From assembly GCA_014192625.1 (NCBI GenBank), contig BJHM01000029.1:1-48951 (forward strand): a stretch of 48,951 bases of DNA. Reading direction: 5' to 3'. The notes beneath the pieces are model-generated. The model did no database searches. It was given only the letters and a program-made list of their open reading frames with translations, and was not told where the DNA came from. The position numbers and the translations under genes were made by a program. Shown here piece after piece: positions 37,153-45,697 of this stretch. Origin of the DNA: Planctomycetota bacterium (GTDB lineage Bacteria; Planctomycetota; UBA1135; UBA2386). The first letter of the stretch is position 1; each line of letters opens with the position of its first letter.

Positions 37153-38283
37153 TCAGCCTTCGAGCACGTAGATCTCGCCTGTGATCTCGCCTTCGAGGTT
37201 CACGGTCTTGATCTTCTGCATCGTCGCAGAGTCATAGATCTGAAAATCACTGCCCGCGCCGCCAACATAGATTTTCGAGCCATCCGGCGAGATTCCGGAG
37301 AGCGATTGGCGTGGCCGAAGTTCTTCAAATGTTTCCCGCACCTTCTTGCCAGTGGTTAGGTCGTAGAGGGAGATTCGCGAACGATTGCTGCCGCCACCAA
37401 AGCCACCGCCGCCAAAGCCACCACCGCCGCCGCTCACTGCGAAATGTGAGTCGCGCGCAACGTAGGTTCCCCAGCCGCTTGGCCCCACGCCCCATTCGAC
37501 GAGCTTCGAGAGCTTGTTCTGTTCAAGATCGATGTCGACGTAGCCCCAAGTCGAGCGGTTTTTCTGCACTCGATCCGAGAGCGTCACCAACATGCGTAGA
37601 TGTTTTGGGTCGCGGCCATCGAACAGGTCGGTATCGCCGACGTTCAACCTTCCCATGCCCGTGAATAACGGCGTGGTGAGGTCGATCTTCGCCAGCTGCT
37701 TTTGCGTCGTGGGGTCGACAACTAGCAGGTCACCCTGCTGGTCATTGACCAGCCACTTCGTGCCGTCCGGAGAAATGTGCGCGCCGCGACTCAGGATCTC
37801 GGGCAGTTTTTTCAGTTCGCGTACGACCTTCTTCTCGATGCGATCGTAGAGCAACGTCTGCGGCGGATCGAACGTGTAACGGTCGAGGCCTTTCTTCACC
37901 CGATCGACGCGCACATACCACTGCCTGCCACCAGGAATCTCCTGCATCGAACGAATGCGAATGATCGTGTCGGGCTTGGTGAAGTCATGGACCTCGGTGA
38001 CTTTGCCTTGCTCGAGATCAACGATCTCGATCTTGCGTTGCTGGTCCGTGACGACCGCAAAGTGCTTGCGGTCGTGCAGCAACTCCACATCCCACATCAT
38101 CCCGTTCTCGAACGGGATCTTCTGCACGATGCGGTCGCTTTGCGGATCGTATTGCGCGAGGAAGTTTGGATAGATCGCGAAGTAGAACTGCGATCGCGGC
38201 TGGTCTTTTACGTTTGCAGCCTGTGCGAGCAACGGCAGCGCAGCAGCCACAAATGCGCAACTGCGAAGAAGGCGAGTGAGCAT
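37153..38283 (-). CDS. qhpB: Quinohemoprotein amine dehydrogenase beta subunit (beta-propeller)
   Basis: The product is 376 residues with a Sec signal (MLTRLLRSCAFVAAALPLLAQ). Seven-bladed propeller signatures repeat: FYFAIYPNFLAQYDPQSDR, GAHISPDGTKWLVND, SLSGISPDGSKIYVGGAG and FQIYDSATMQKIKTVNLEG. It is a periplasmic subunit that, with QhpC, forms the substrate pocket. The ATG at 38283 is chosen because TGGAG precedes it and the signal peptide follows at once; the frame itself extends upstream into qhpC. An unusual Gly-rich loop (SGGGGGFGGGGFGGGS) sits near residue 290. It is 14 bp downstream of qhpC. Confidence 0.9.
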   Translation of the reverse strand: MLTRLLRSCAFVAAALPLLAQAANVKDQPRSQFYFAIYPNFLAQYDPQSDRIVQKIPFENGMMWDVELLHDRKHFAVVTDQQRKIEIVDLEQGKVTEVHDFTKPDTIIRIRSMQEIPGGRQWYVRVDRVKKGLDRYTFDPPQTLLYDRIEKKVVRELKKLPEILSRGAHISPDGTKWLVNDQQGDLLVVDPTTQKQLAKIDLTTPLFTGMGRLNVGDTDLFDGRDPKHLRMLVTLSDRVQKNRSTWGYVDIDLEQNKLSKLVEWGVGPSGWGTYVARDSHFAVSGGGGGFGGGGFGGGSNRSRISLYDLTTGKKVRETFEELRPRQSLSGISPDGSKIYVGGAGSDFQIYDSATMQKIKTVNLEGEITGEIYVLEG

Positions 38284-38297
38284 GAAGGACTCCACTA

Positions 38298-38630
38298 CTA
38301 CGGGAAAACCAGGTCGATCGACTTCCAATCATTCATCGGCGCGCCACACGACGCCGTCCACTTTGGCCAGTTGGTAACGCCGTCAGGCACCTGTGCTGGC
38401 CAGTAGCAGGTGTGGTAGCAGTCATAGAGATCGCGCTCGATGGGCTGACAGAGGCCATGCACGCCGCCACTGCTATCGACTTCCCAACCGGGGGCGAAGA
38501 TCGTCGTGCAACCGAATGGATATTCCGTCGGCGGTGGATCCTGCAACAGCGGCCGCGCGGCATCGCGCTGTCCTTCGATTAGCGCCGCGAGTCGCCGCGC
38601 CTTTTGATTGAGTGGAGTGAGGTGCTTCAT
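38298..38630 (-). CDS. qhpC: Quinohemoprotein amine dehydrogenase gamma subunit precursor, CTQ bearing
   Basis: The precursor has 110 residues: a leader of about 35-40 residues (MKHLTPLNQKARRLAALIEG and onward) and a mature part beginning near FGCTTIFAPGWEVDSSGG. With an offset of 34, every modified residue of the known gamma subunit is in place. The thioether pairs are C41-E50, C61-D67 and C75-D83 (known Cys7-Glu16, Cys27-Asp33 and Cys41-Asp49), and the CTQ pair is C71-W77 (known Cys37-Trp43). An additional Cys95 has no known partner. No Sec signal is present, as expected for a precursor modified in the cytoplasm and exported by QhpF. The start overlaps the qhpD stop by 4 nt (ATGA). This is a ribosomally made and modified peptide substrate that is also an enzyme subunit. 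Confidence 0.95.
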   Translation of the reverse strand: MKHLTPLNQKARRLAALIEGQRDAARPLLQDPPPTEYPFGCTTIFAPGWEVDSSGGVHGLCQPIERDLYDCYHTCYWPAQVPDGVTNWPKWTASCGAPMNDWKSIDLVFP

Positions 38631-40060
38631 GATGTTTCATACCTCGCGAAAAAATCTGGCCGCGAAGCCTGGATGCGGGCGTAAGCGGACAAGCCAAGAT
38701 CAGTCCAACCGCGAATCCATTCACAAGCGTGCAGGTTTGCATGTGTTGCATCGCCAAAGCGCACGTGCGCTTCGTGATAACAGCCGCCAGCGCAGAGTGG
38801 CCGCGCAAAGCACTGCCTGCAATCGGTCTTGGCATCGACGTGACCGCGCTTCAAGAATGCTTGCCGTACCGGTTCGTTCACGCCATCGCGCACGTTGCCG
38901 ACTTCGTGGCTTTCGCTCTCGACGAAACGATGGCAAAGACCGAGCTTGCCTTCGGTGGACACGCCGAGCAGTCCGAGTCCGGCACCGCACGGGTGCGCCT
39001 TCTGGATGCCCTGGTGCAGTTCGCGCAACAGATCGTTCAGGTTGGCAAACCCATGCGGGCGATCCGCCAGCGCCGCCGCAACGAAGTCGTCGGACAGGCT
39101 CGCAAACTCGGCGAGCATTCGATCGTAGGCCGAGCCATCGAGCGCGTAATCGCGTTTTTTAGCTGCGGTGACTGGCGCAAAACCCACTTCGTCAAAGCCA
39201 AGATCCTCAGTCAAAAATCGGTACGTGTCCATCACCGACGACGCTTCCTGCGTCAATGTCACGCGCGCACCGATGGGACGCCCGCGGTTGGCTCGATTGG
39301 TTTTGAGCAGGGTGCGAATCCGCGGCACAATCTCCGCAAAGCTGCCCTTGCCGCTTTTGTAGCGCCGATGTCGGTCCTGCTCTTTTTGGTCGCCATCGAT
39401 CGAGATGGTCACGCCAAACCGATGCGCGACCAAAAACCGGATCACTTCATCGGTCAACAGCGTTGCGTTGGTGGTGAGTGCAAAATGTGCGCGCTTCTGC
39501 AGCTTTGCGGCCTCGACCTCGGCGTATTCGACGGCGGCCATGATGGTGCCGAAGTTGAGCAGCGTTTCGCCGCCGAAGAACGTGATCGTGACAACCGGCC
39601 GTTCGCCGCAACTCTTGAACAGGAAATCGATCGATTGGCGCGCGGTTTCTTCGAGCATCATCGGCCGCTTAGATTTCGCGCCGGGCGCGGGCTCGGACAG
39701 GCGGTCTTCGCCGTATTCGTAGCAGTAGGTGCACGACAGGTTGCACTTGTTGGTGACGTTGAGCACCAGGGTCGCCAACGGGAACGGCATTGGCGGCATC
39801 GGCGCGCGCGGCGGGTTTGGCTCGTCGGCCGGACGGATAATACCTAGGTCGATGAGGTCCTTCAGCGCCGAGGCTGCACCTTCGGCATCACTGTGCCCGG
39901 TGATGACCGCATCGGATTCACGACCTTCACCGTCAAAGGCCATGACCAGTTCATCCGAGAGCGGATCTACGGCCATGATCGCGGCCGAGGCAGCGACATA
40001 CACAAATGCGTTGCCACTTGGATCCGTGAAGCGGCGATGGATGCCAGTACGAAGTTTCAT
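38627..40060 (-). CDS. qhpD: Radical SAM/SPASM thioether-forming maturase QhpD
   Basis: The protein has 477 residues from the ATG at 40060, which overlaps the qhpA TGA (ATGA); an upstream start at 40087 is less likely. The radical SAM CxxxCxxC motif is C106, C110 and C113 in NVTNKCNLSCTYCYEYG. GGETLLNFG is the SAM-associated glycine motif. The SPASM domain cysteines lie in CGAGLGLLGV, LGLCHRF, CRQCFARPLCAGGC and LHACEW. The first ~80 residues look like a PqqD-type recognition domain that would hold the QhpC leader. QhpD forms the Cys-to-Asp/Glu thioether bonds in QhpC. The adjacent QhpC has exactly the matching residues. Confidence 0.95.
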   Translation of the reverse strand: MKLRTGIHRRFTDPSGNAFVYVAASAAIMAVDPLSDELVMAFDGEGRESDAVITGHSDAEGAASALKDLIDLGIIRPADEPNPPRAPMPPMPFPLATLVLNVTNKCNLSCTYCYEYGEDRLSEPAPGAKSKRPMMLEETARQSIDFLFKSCGERPVVTITFFGGETLLNFGTIMAAVEYAEVEAAKLQKRAHFALTTNATLLTDEVIRFLVAHRFGVTISIDGDQKEQDRHRRYKSGKGSFAEIVPRIRTLLKTNRANRGRPIGARVTLTQEASSVMDTYRFLTEDLGFDEVGFAPVTAAKKRDYALDGSAYDRMLAEFASLSDDFVAAALADRPHGFANLNDLLRELHQGIQKAHPCGAGLGLLGVSTEGKLGLCHRFVESESHEVGNVRDGVNEPVRQAFLKRGHVDAKTDCRQCFARPLCAGGCYHEAHVRFGDATHANLHACEWIRGWTDLGLSAYARIQASRPDFFARYETS

Positions 40061-42537
40061 CGGTCTTCCCACTCCAATCGCGCCCACCGCACATACTGCG
40101 GGACCGTGATAATCAGGTTGGAACGTGCACGAAAAGAACGCGCGACAAGCTTGGGCTGCCCTGCGGTCGGCTGCGGCGCTTCTGGTTCAGCCGAGATTGG
40201 TGGCGCAGATAAAACCGGCGGCGTGACCGGCGTGACCGGCGGGGTGACCGGCGTGACCGGCGGCGTGACCGGCGGGGTGACCGGCGTGACCGGCGTGACC
40301 GGCGTGACCGGCGGCGTGACCGGCGTGACCGGCGTGACCGGCGGGGGAGTTACAGGCTCGGGTTCCAACCGGGGAGTCGGCGCAGTAGCCGAGTTGGTTT
40401 GCGGAGCAACTTCACCCGCCGGTTTGTCGGCCGGTTTGTCGACGGGTGGTTCGACTTTCGGCGGCTCTTTCCGTTCGGGCACATGGAGGTCCGTCGTGCA
40501 TTCGACGTAGACCTCGCCTGTGTTGTTGGCACTCCACTTGCGCTGCGCGTTGGGGCCGTCGACCGCCGGCGAAAACATCCCCGAGTCTGGATCGATCGTG
40601 CCAACGTAGGAAAGATCGTCGTCATCATCCCGCACCGCAGCTTCGACGAGCCGCCACTTTGCCGGCACCATCCACAGGTCAACGTCATCCTCGGTGTATG
40701 GCTTGCCGTCTTTGCCGCGCTGCACTGCTACGGCTTCGAAGCGCTCAAGCTGCTTTGGGAAGTTGCTGCCACCGATTCTCGACAATCCCTGCAGCGGCCG
40801 AATTCGCACGTAGTCCACCGCGTCGTAAAGCTGCACCTGCACTTGGCCTTTTTCGCTGCCGTAGGCAACTTGATGCACCACGCTGTCTGCGGCTGGCGCG
40901 ACGTCGAGTGTGAGTTTTACTTGGGTCGCAGAAACGAACTCACACGCAGTCACCGTGATGTCCTTGCCAAGATGAAAATCCTGCGCGCTAACATTCGCGG
41001 GGAACGCTTCACCGAACACCGTCAAGATGTGGCCTTGCGCCGGCACCGTGATCCATGGCGACTCGACTGCCAGCACGCTGGCAATACCGCGTTGCCGCAC
41101 GAGCTGCACATCGACGCCAAGCTCGTCGTAGTCGCCAGTGAAGAACCGGCCGCGCAGCGTCTCCCAGCGATCATCCAACAACAATACCTCGCGCCAGGTC
41201 TTGCCATCCTTGCCTGGATCGGTGGTGCGGCCACGCCATGAATAGCCGCCGTAGAGCAGGCCGCGGCCGGTGCGCACGACGCGGTCGCCGTTGCGGAAAC
41301 TGAGCTGCCAAGTCACTTCGTATTCGTCGGCTTCAACCCGCGTCATTACTGCTGTGCCAATCAGATCGCCGCGCCCAGTCTCGTGCCCCGTAACGGTCCA
41401 AGTGCCGGCGAGCGGCACTTCGCGACGGTTGTTGGTCCATGCATCCCACTCGGGGGTGAACAATGCTTGCTTCTCCGCCAGTTGGTTGAGCACCCGATCG
41501 CCGAGGTCGCTGCCGCCACCCGAACGGCCACCGCCGCTGGCACCGCCACCGCCGCTGGCACCGCCACCGCCGCTGGCACCGCCACCGCCGTTTGCACCGC
41601 CACCGTTTGCACCGCCGCCCTGCCCAGTGCGGGCTGACGGACGCTGCCCGCCTGTGCCGCCAGCAGCGCCAGTGCTGGCACTACCGCCGTCGCCAGACAT
41701 GCGACTGCGCTCTTCGTCGGGTGGACCGCCGCCCATTTGGCCGCGCGCCAACGGGAACATCGCTACGTGGGTTGCACGCAGCAGTTGCCATTCTTCACTA
41801 TCGCGCGCCTGGCTCAGCACGCGACCAAGTGTGTGACAGCCCGCACACGCACTGCGAAAATCTTTGTCCTGACTTTCCTCGGACCAGTGCACGCGCCGCT
41901 CGCTCTCATAGAGGCTGCGCTCCGCTTCGAGCCGCGTGAGCCCCTGGTTGTTGGCGAGGTAGCGCACGATTTCCTTGGCCTCGGCGGGGGCGATCTGCAG
42001 ACCGTGCAGCCGAATCATTCGCTTGAGAGACTCTGACCAGCCTTCGGGCGACTTGCGCAAATACGAGATGCGCGTCATCAGGCCTTGTGCATCGCGCGCA
42101 TGGCAACGTGCGCAGTGTGTCTGCACGAGCAAGTCGTCGACCGGCAGACCACGGCGCGGGACGACCGGCGACTTTGGCGCTTCTTCGTCGCCTGCCGCGG
42201 CATCGCCACCGCGAGCGGCTTGATTAGCGCCTGGTACATTGGCTGGAAAAGGACCGGCAGCCTGACCTTGTGCCTGACCCTGACCTTGGCGACCACGCCG
42301 TCCGCGGGCGCGCTCCGCAGGCGCAGCTTCACCTTGAGTCTCAGTCGGCGGTGTTGCCGCAGGAACACCAACCGCAGGAACACCAACCGCAGGAGTTGCG
42401 CGCTGCGGCTCTTGGCCGTGCGGAGTGGCGGCAGGAGCCGTGTGTGCCGCGGGGTTTGACGTAGGCACCGGTGGCGAGGATTGCGCCAGCAGGGAACCCA
42501 GACTAACGATGATTACTACGACGAACCCTTGAAGCAC
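40057..42537 (-). CDS. qhpA: Quinohemoprotein amine dehydrogenase alpha subunit (dihaem cytochrome c), enlarged
   Basis: The GTG at 42537 is chosen because GAGG lies 8 nt upstream; GTG at 42546 is the alternative. The product is ~826 residues against roughly 500 for characterised alpha subunits. A signal peptide (VVVIIVSLGSLLAQ) starts it. Two haem c sites follow: C142-A-R-C145-H146 and C231-A-G-C234-H235. The later beta domains include FTPEWDAWTNNRREVPLAGT and HILTVFGEAFPANVSAQDF. The extra length is three low-complexity parts: an Ala/Pro/Gln-rich N-terminal ~110 residues, a Gly-rich loop (~269-343) after the second haem, and a (PVT)-repeat stretch (~727-775) before the C-terminal VPQYVRWARLEWEDR. 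It is the periplasmic electron-transfer subunit. Confidence 0.92.
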   Translation of the reverse strand: MLQGFVVVIIVSLGSLLAQSSPPVPTSNPAAHTAPAATPHGQEPQRATPAVGVPAVGVPAATPPTETQGEAAPAERARGRRGRQGQGQAQGQAAGPFPANVPGANQAARGGDAAAGDEEAPKSPVVPRRGLPVDDLLVQTHCARCHARDAQGLMTRISYLRKSPEGWSESLKRMIRLHGLQIAPAEAKEIVRYLANNQGLTRLEAERSLYESERRVHWSEESQDKDFRSACAGCHTLGRVLSQARDSEEWQLLRATHVAMFPLARGQMGGGPPDEERSRMSGDGGSASTGAAGGTGGQRPSARTGQGGGANGGGANGGGGASGGGGASGGGGASGGGRSGGGSDLGDRVLNQLAEKQALFTPEWDAWTNNRREVPLAGTWTVTGHETGRGDLIGTAVMTRVEADEYEVTWQLSFRNGDRVVRTGRGLLYGGYSWRGRTTDPGKDGKTWREVLLLDDRWETLRGRFFTGDYDELGVDVQLVRQRGIASVLAVESPWITVPAQGHILTVFGEAFPANVSAQDFHLGKDITVTACEFVSATQVKLTLDVAPAADSVVHQVAYGSEKGQVQVQLYDAVDYVRIRPLQGLSRIGGSNFPKQLERFEAVAVQRGKDGKPYTEDDVDLWMVPAKWRLVEAAVRDDDDDLSYVGTIDPDSGMFSPAVDGPNAQRKWSANNTGEVYVECTTDLHVPERKEPPKVEPPVDKPADKPAGEVAPQTNSATAPTPRLEPEPVTPPPVTPVTPVTPPVTPVTPVTPVTPPVTPPVTPVTPPVTPVTPPVLSAPPISAEPEAPQPTAGQPKLVARSFRARSNLIITVPQYVRWARLEWEDR
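40213..40352. repeat. 9-bp minisatellite GGCGTGACC inside qhpA
   Basis: Variants of GGCGTGACC / GGGGTGACC are repeated about 14-15 times over 140 bp. They encode the PVT-PVT-P type stretch near the QhpA C-terminus on the minus strand. Because the unit is 9 bp, copy-number changes stay in frame. Confidence 0.9.
41536..41616. repeat. 18-bp tandem repeats inside qhpA encoding a Gly-rich loop
   Basis: GCTGGCACCGCCACCGCC is present in three exact tandem copies (41536-41553, 41554-41571, 41572-41589), followed by related units starting GTTTGCACCGCC. On the minus strand they encode GGGGAS and GGGAN repeats that follow the second haem domain. Confidence 0.9.
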
Positions 42538-42626
42538 TGAGAGCACCTCGATGCGAAGTGGAAGTCTTCAGCTGAAGCTAATGGCAGACTGCCGAGAACG
42601 GTTACGAGGGTTAGGTTTTTTCGTCG

Positions 42627-44381
42627 TCAACTTGTGCCAAATATCTCTGCCGGCGGTCCGTCTTGCACGATTTGGCCGCCACGGCAAACCAGCACGCGAT
42701 CACAAAACGCGAGCGCTTGCGGCCGGTGATCAATCACCATTGTGATGCGGTCGCGCGGCATGGCCTGCAAGGCGCTCTTGAGTCGTTGTTGGCCATCGGC
42801 ATCAAGGAACGCAAACGGTTCATCCAGAATCAACACGTCGCAGGGGCGCGCGAGCGTGCGCGCGAGCAGCAATTTGCGCCACTCTCCCTGACTCAACTCC
42901 GCTGCGCCGCGAAAGCCACGGCCAAGCCTCGTATCGAGGCCTTGCGGCAACGCGCGCAGGCGCGCGCCAATGCCAACCACATCGGCCCAATGCAACAAGG
43001 CCGCGTCATCCAGAGTTTGCGCGCCGAGGCCGAGATTTTCGCGGGCCGAAAACTCGAACGCCGCGGCATCTTGAAAAAACACCGACAGCCGGGCGCGGTA
43101 TGCCGCTGGCTCAAACTGCCGCAGGTCCACGCCGCCAAAAGTGACTGCGCCAGCATCCGGATCGCACAGTCGGCACAGCAGTCGCAAAAGCGTCGACTTG
43201 CCAGCTCCGTTCGGCCCGATCAGTGCTATGCGTTGTCCCGGTTGCAACTGCAGCGTGAGTTCGCGCAGCACCGCTTGCTGGCCAGTCGGGTAGGCAAACA
43301 CCACGGCCACACAACTGAGCCCGCCCGCCGCGAGTTTGGGGACGGCGACTGGTATCAGTGGCGAAACAATGCGCGGCCGCACCGCCAGGAATGCGAACAC
43401 ATGCGCCAAAAACAGCCGGTCTTCGCGCAAACCACTCAGCGACAGCAGCGCATCGCGCAGCCCATTCTGCGTACGTTGCACGGCCTGCGCCTGCAGCAGC
43501 AACCAGCCGATCGTGAGTTTGCCGAGCAAGGCTTGCTCTGCGAGCCAGAAGTAGGCCCCGAACATCACCAGACTCGCGCCAATCTGCGTCCAAGTTTCGC
43601 CACGCGTGCGGCGCTTGGCTAATGCGATTTGTTCCTCGGTCAGGCTCGAACGCTGCAGCGCGACGCGATCCGCGATGGCAGGTCCGAGTCCCAATAAACG
43701 CAGGTCCTTGGCCGCCGCGCGACTAGCCAGCAGACCCTGGCGGTAGCCGAGTTCGCGCTGTGTTTCGGTGCGCGATTCTTGCCACGCAAGTTGCGCCCGC
43801 GCGGCGCGCAGTCGCACCAGGGCCTGTGGCACGGCAGCGATCGCTACCATGAGCGGCAGCCACAGTGAGGCGGTCGAAAGGCACAGACCGAGCGCCACAA
43901 AGGTGACGACCGAGAGCACCAATGCCGCCAGGTTGTGCACGACGCGCACCGGTCGCTGCGCCGCCTCGGCCGAGGCGCGGTGCAAAAGGTCGGCGTTGGC
44001 GGGATCTTCTAGCTGCAGCAAGTCGAGGGCGGCCGCGTGGCGCTGCAGCAACACGGCGCAGCGATCTGCTACCAAGCGCGCGTGCCGTTCGCCGAGGTTC
44101 GTGGCGACCAAACGCAGCAGCGCGCCGCCACAGGCAACGGCTGCGGCAAAGCCGACCGCCAGTTGAATTCGCAGGGTGATCGGCGCGCTGTTGACAAGGC
44201 CATCTGGCTCGCGAAGGCCGCTTGCAACGACGTCGAGAAACTCCTGCATTGCGACCAGGCCGAGCAGCGGCACGAGTCCTTGGCCAACTTGCAGCAACAG
44301 GTTGCCGAGCAGCAGCGGCGTGCCAGCGAGTCGGGCGAGTTTGAGCGCGCAAGTAATGGAGACCGGCTTTGCTGCGGACAT
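42627..44381 (-). CDS. qhpF: ABC transporter (fused membrane and ATPase domains), QhpF-like
   Basis: The product is about 584 residues from the ATG at 44381; the frame extends to a GTG at 44456. An N-terminal six-helix exporter-type membrane domain is followed by an ATPase domain. The ATPase has Walker [12 protein letters not shown], a Q-loop region [17 protein letters not shown], signature ELSQGEWRK (LSGGQ variant), Walker [13 protein letters not shown] and H-loop VIDHRPQ. In known clusters QhpF is a putative exporter of the modified QhpC, which has no Sec signal. The position 89 bp upstream of qhpA on the same strand supports this. By sequence alone it could be any half-transporter, and it should work as a homodimer. 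Confidence 0.82.
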   Translation of the reverse strand: MSAAKPVSITCALKLARLAGTPLLLGNLLLQVGQGLVPLLGLVAMQEFLDVVASGLREPDGLVNSAPITLRIQLAVGFAAAVACGGALLRLVATNLGERHARLVADRCAVLLQRHAAALDLLQLEDPANADLLHRASAEAAQRPVRVVHNLAALVLSVVTFVALGLCLSTASLWLPLMVAIAAVPQALVRLRAARAQLAWQESRTETQRELGYRQGLLASRAAAKDLRLLGLGPAIADRVALQRSSLTEEQIALAKRRTRGETWTQIGASLVMFGAYFWLAEQALLGKLTIGWLLLQAQAVQRTQNGLRDALLSLSGLREDRLFLAHVFAFLAVRPRIVSPLIPVAVPKLAAGGLSCVAVVFAYPTGQQAVLRELTLQLQPGQRIALIGPNGAGKSTLLRLLCRLCDPDAGAVTFGGVDLRQFEPAAYRARLSVFFQDAAAFEFSARENLGLGAQTLDDAALLHWADVVGIGARLRALPQGLDTRLGRGFRGAAELSQGEWRKLLLARTLARPCDVLILDEPFAFLDADGQQRLKSALQAMPRDRITMVIDHRPQALAFCDRVLVCRGGQIVQDGPPAEIFGTS

Positions 44382-44597
44382 GATGCTTTGTTTAGGCGGC
44401 CAGCCGACTTTTCTAGCCGGCGGAAGCTGGAACTGCGGGCCTACAACCCGCCCCACAACCCAACATGCTTGTTCCGATAATATTTGTTATGTAGAGCTTG
44501 GCGGGGGAGGCGTTGCCCAGCGCCGCCCCAAAAAGCCAGCGAGTGAGCCAGCCGCAAGTGAAGCCACCCTCCCATAAACCAACCCTGACGAGCCAAC

Positions 44598-45623
44598 TCA
44601 TCCTCCGGCTCCATAGCTGCGGCCCGCGAGCCAGGCCATCCCGAGCCAAAAGGTCACGTCCGGCGAAACGTAGCCCGCGAGGTCCTCAGCGATCGCCACT
44701 TCCAAGCACAGGTTGCGATCCAGCCGCATCCTGCCACCGATCCACAGAAGCCACTGCGGCGTTGCCACGAAGTCGAAGTCGAGGGCGCGCAACGTTGAAT
44801 TCTCCCATTCGGTCTGCAGGAGCAATGCGAAGTCGTCGAACAGCGGCAATTCCAAGCCTAGATTCGCCGAAGTCACGTCAGCAAACGCCACTAAGGCAGC
44901 GGCCGCCTTGTCTGGGTTGCTCGCAATGGTGTGCTGCACGGCTGCATACCAGTTACCGTAGGTCGTCGGCAATTCCAGAACGGCACCAAGTGCGGCATCG
45001 ATTCCGCCATTGCCAAAACCATGCGTTTGATTGCCGGTTGGCAGTTCAATGCCGCCGCGGATCGAAAACCCTGGCTGGTAAAGCGCCGGCGCAATTACTT
45101 GATAGGCGAGCTCGATCGGCACATCGGCCAGTTCCAGCGCTGAGGTGCGCTGCTCAAATATCGTTTCGCCTTGATATGCGGCGACCACGTTGAACTGATT
45201 GCGCGGTTCGCTCGCGCGGTCCTGGTCGGGAAATCCGAACAGATCGTGATAGTCGATGAGAAAGTCGTCCAAGAACCCGCCCGACGTGTGCACCATCGGC
45301 ACTTCGACGGCAACCGTAAAGCCACTGCCGAGTCCGGTGCGCATCTGCACCGCGGTCCGCATCAATTCGCCATCCATTTTGAACGAGTTGGTGCTGGCTA
45401 GGCCCGTGCCTTGGCCGCTCAGAAACATGTTGGTGTAAGCAGTATCAACCCGCACAGCGACTTCGCCGGTCGGCAACGCGGCAGCGGATTCGGGATCAAG
45501 ATGCAGGATGGTCAGTTGCGCTGGATGCTGGTTGCGGACCGGCATCGGACCACGCGCAATCGGCGTTGTGACGCAGGCAGCAAGCAGCGCCGAGCAAAAA
45601 AATAGGGGAACGCGAGAAGGCAT
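44598..45623 (-). CDS. DUF3187-like outer-membrane-type lipoprotein
   Basis: The product is about 341 residues from the ATG at 45623 (MPSRVPLFFCSALLAAC), which has a lipobox LLAAC; the frame is open further upstream without signal features. The mature part is rich in alternating aromatic and polar residues typical of a beta-barrel (QGTGLASTNSFKMDGELMRT, GIELPTGNQTHGFGNGG, ATPQWLLWIGGRMRLDRNL). GNGGIDAALGAVLELP and similar segments match the DUF3187 pattern as recalled. It lies on the same strand as qhpF, 216 bp upstream, but shows no known link to QHNDH. A decayed second copy lies at 47211-47513. Confidence 0.65.
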   Translation of the reverse strand: MPSRVPLFFCSALLAACVTTPIARGPMPVRNQHPAQLTILHLDPESAAALPTGEVAVRVDTAYTNMFLSGQGTGLASTNSFKMDGELMRTAVQMRTGLGSGFTVAVEVPMVHTSGGFLDDFLIDYHDLFGFPDQDRASEPRNQFNVVAAYQGETIFEQRTSALELADVPIELAYQVIAPALYQPGFSIRGGIELPTGNQTHGFGNGGIDAALGAVLELPTTYGNWYAAVQHTIASNPDKAAAALVAFADVTSANLGLELPLFDDFALLLQTEWENSTLRALDFDFVATPQWLLWIGGRMRLDRNLCLEVAIAEDLAGYVSPDVTFWLGMAWLAGRSYGAGG

Positions 45624-45697
45624 CTGGCCAACATCGTCGGCAGGATGCAGCTGCGAATCAACGGCACGCAAGATCACGCGTCTGCATTTGATGTGAA

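Noticed and set aside
37153-38283. Methylamine dehydrogenase heavy chain (MauB-type propeller)
   Set aside because: The small subunit has CTQ-type Cys-Trp and thioether spacing, a dihaem subunit is adjacent, and no mauE/D/G/A-like genes are present.
38729-39847. 372-residue plus-strand frame opposite qhpD
   Set aside because: It is a composition-driven shadow of the radical SAM gene on the other strand.
40213-40352. Possible CRISPR or non-coding repeat array
   Set aside because: The units are 9 bp, contiguous and without spacers, and they encode an in-frame PVT tract of qhpA.
44413-44649. 78-residue minus-strand frame between the DUF3187-like gene and qhpF
   Set aside because: It overlaps the 3' end of the DUF3187-like gene and the qhpF start region, and it has no SD or recognisable motif.
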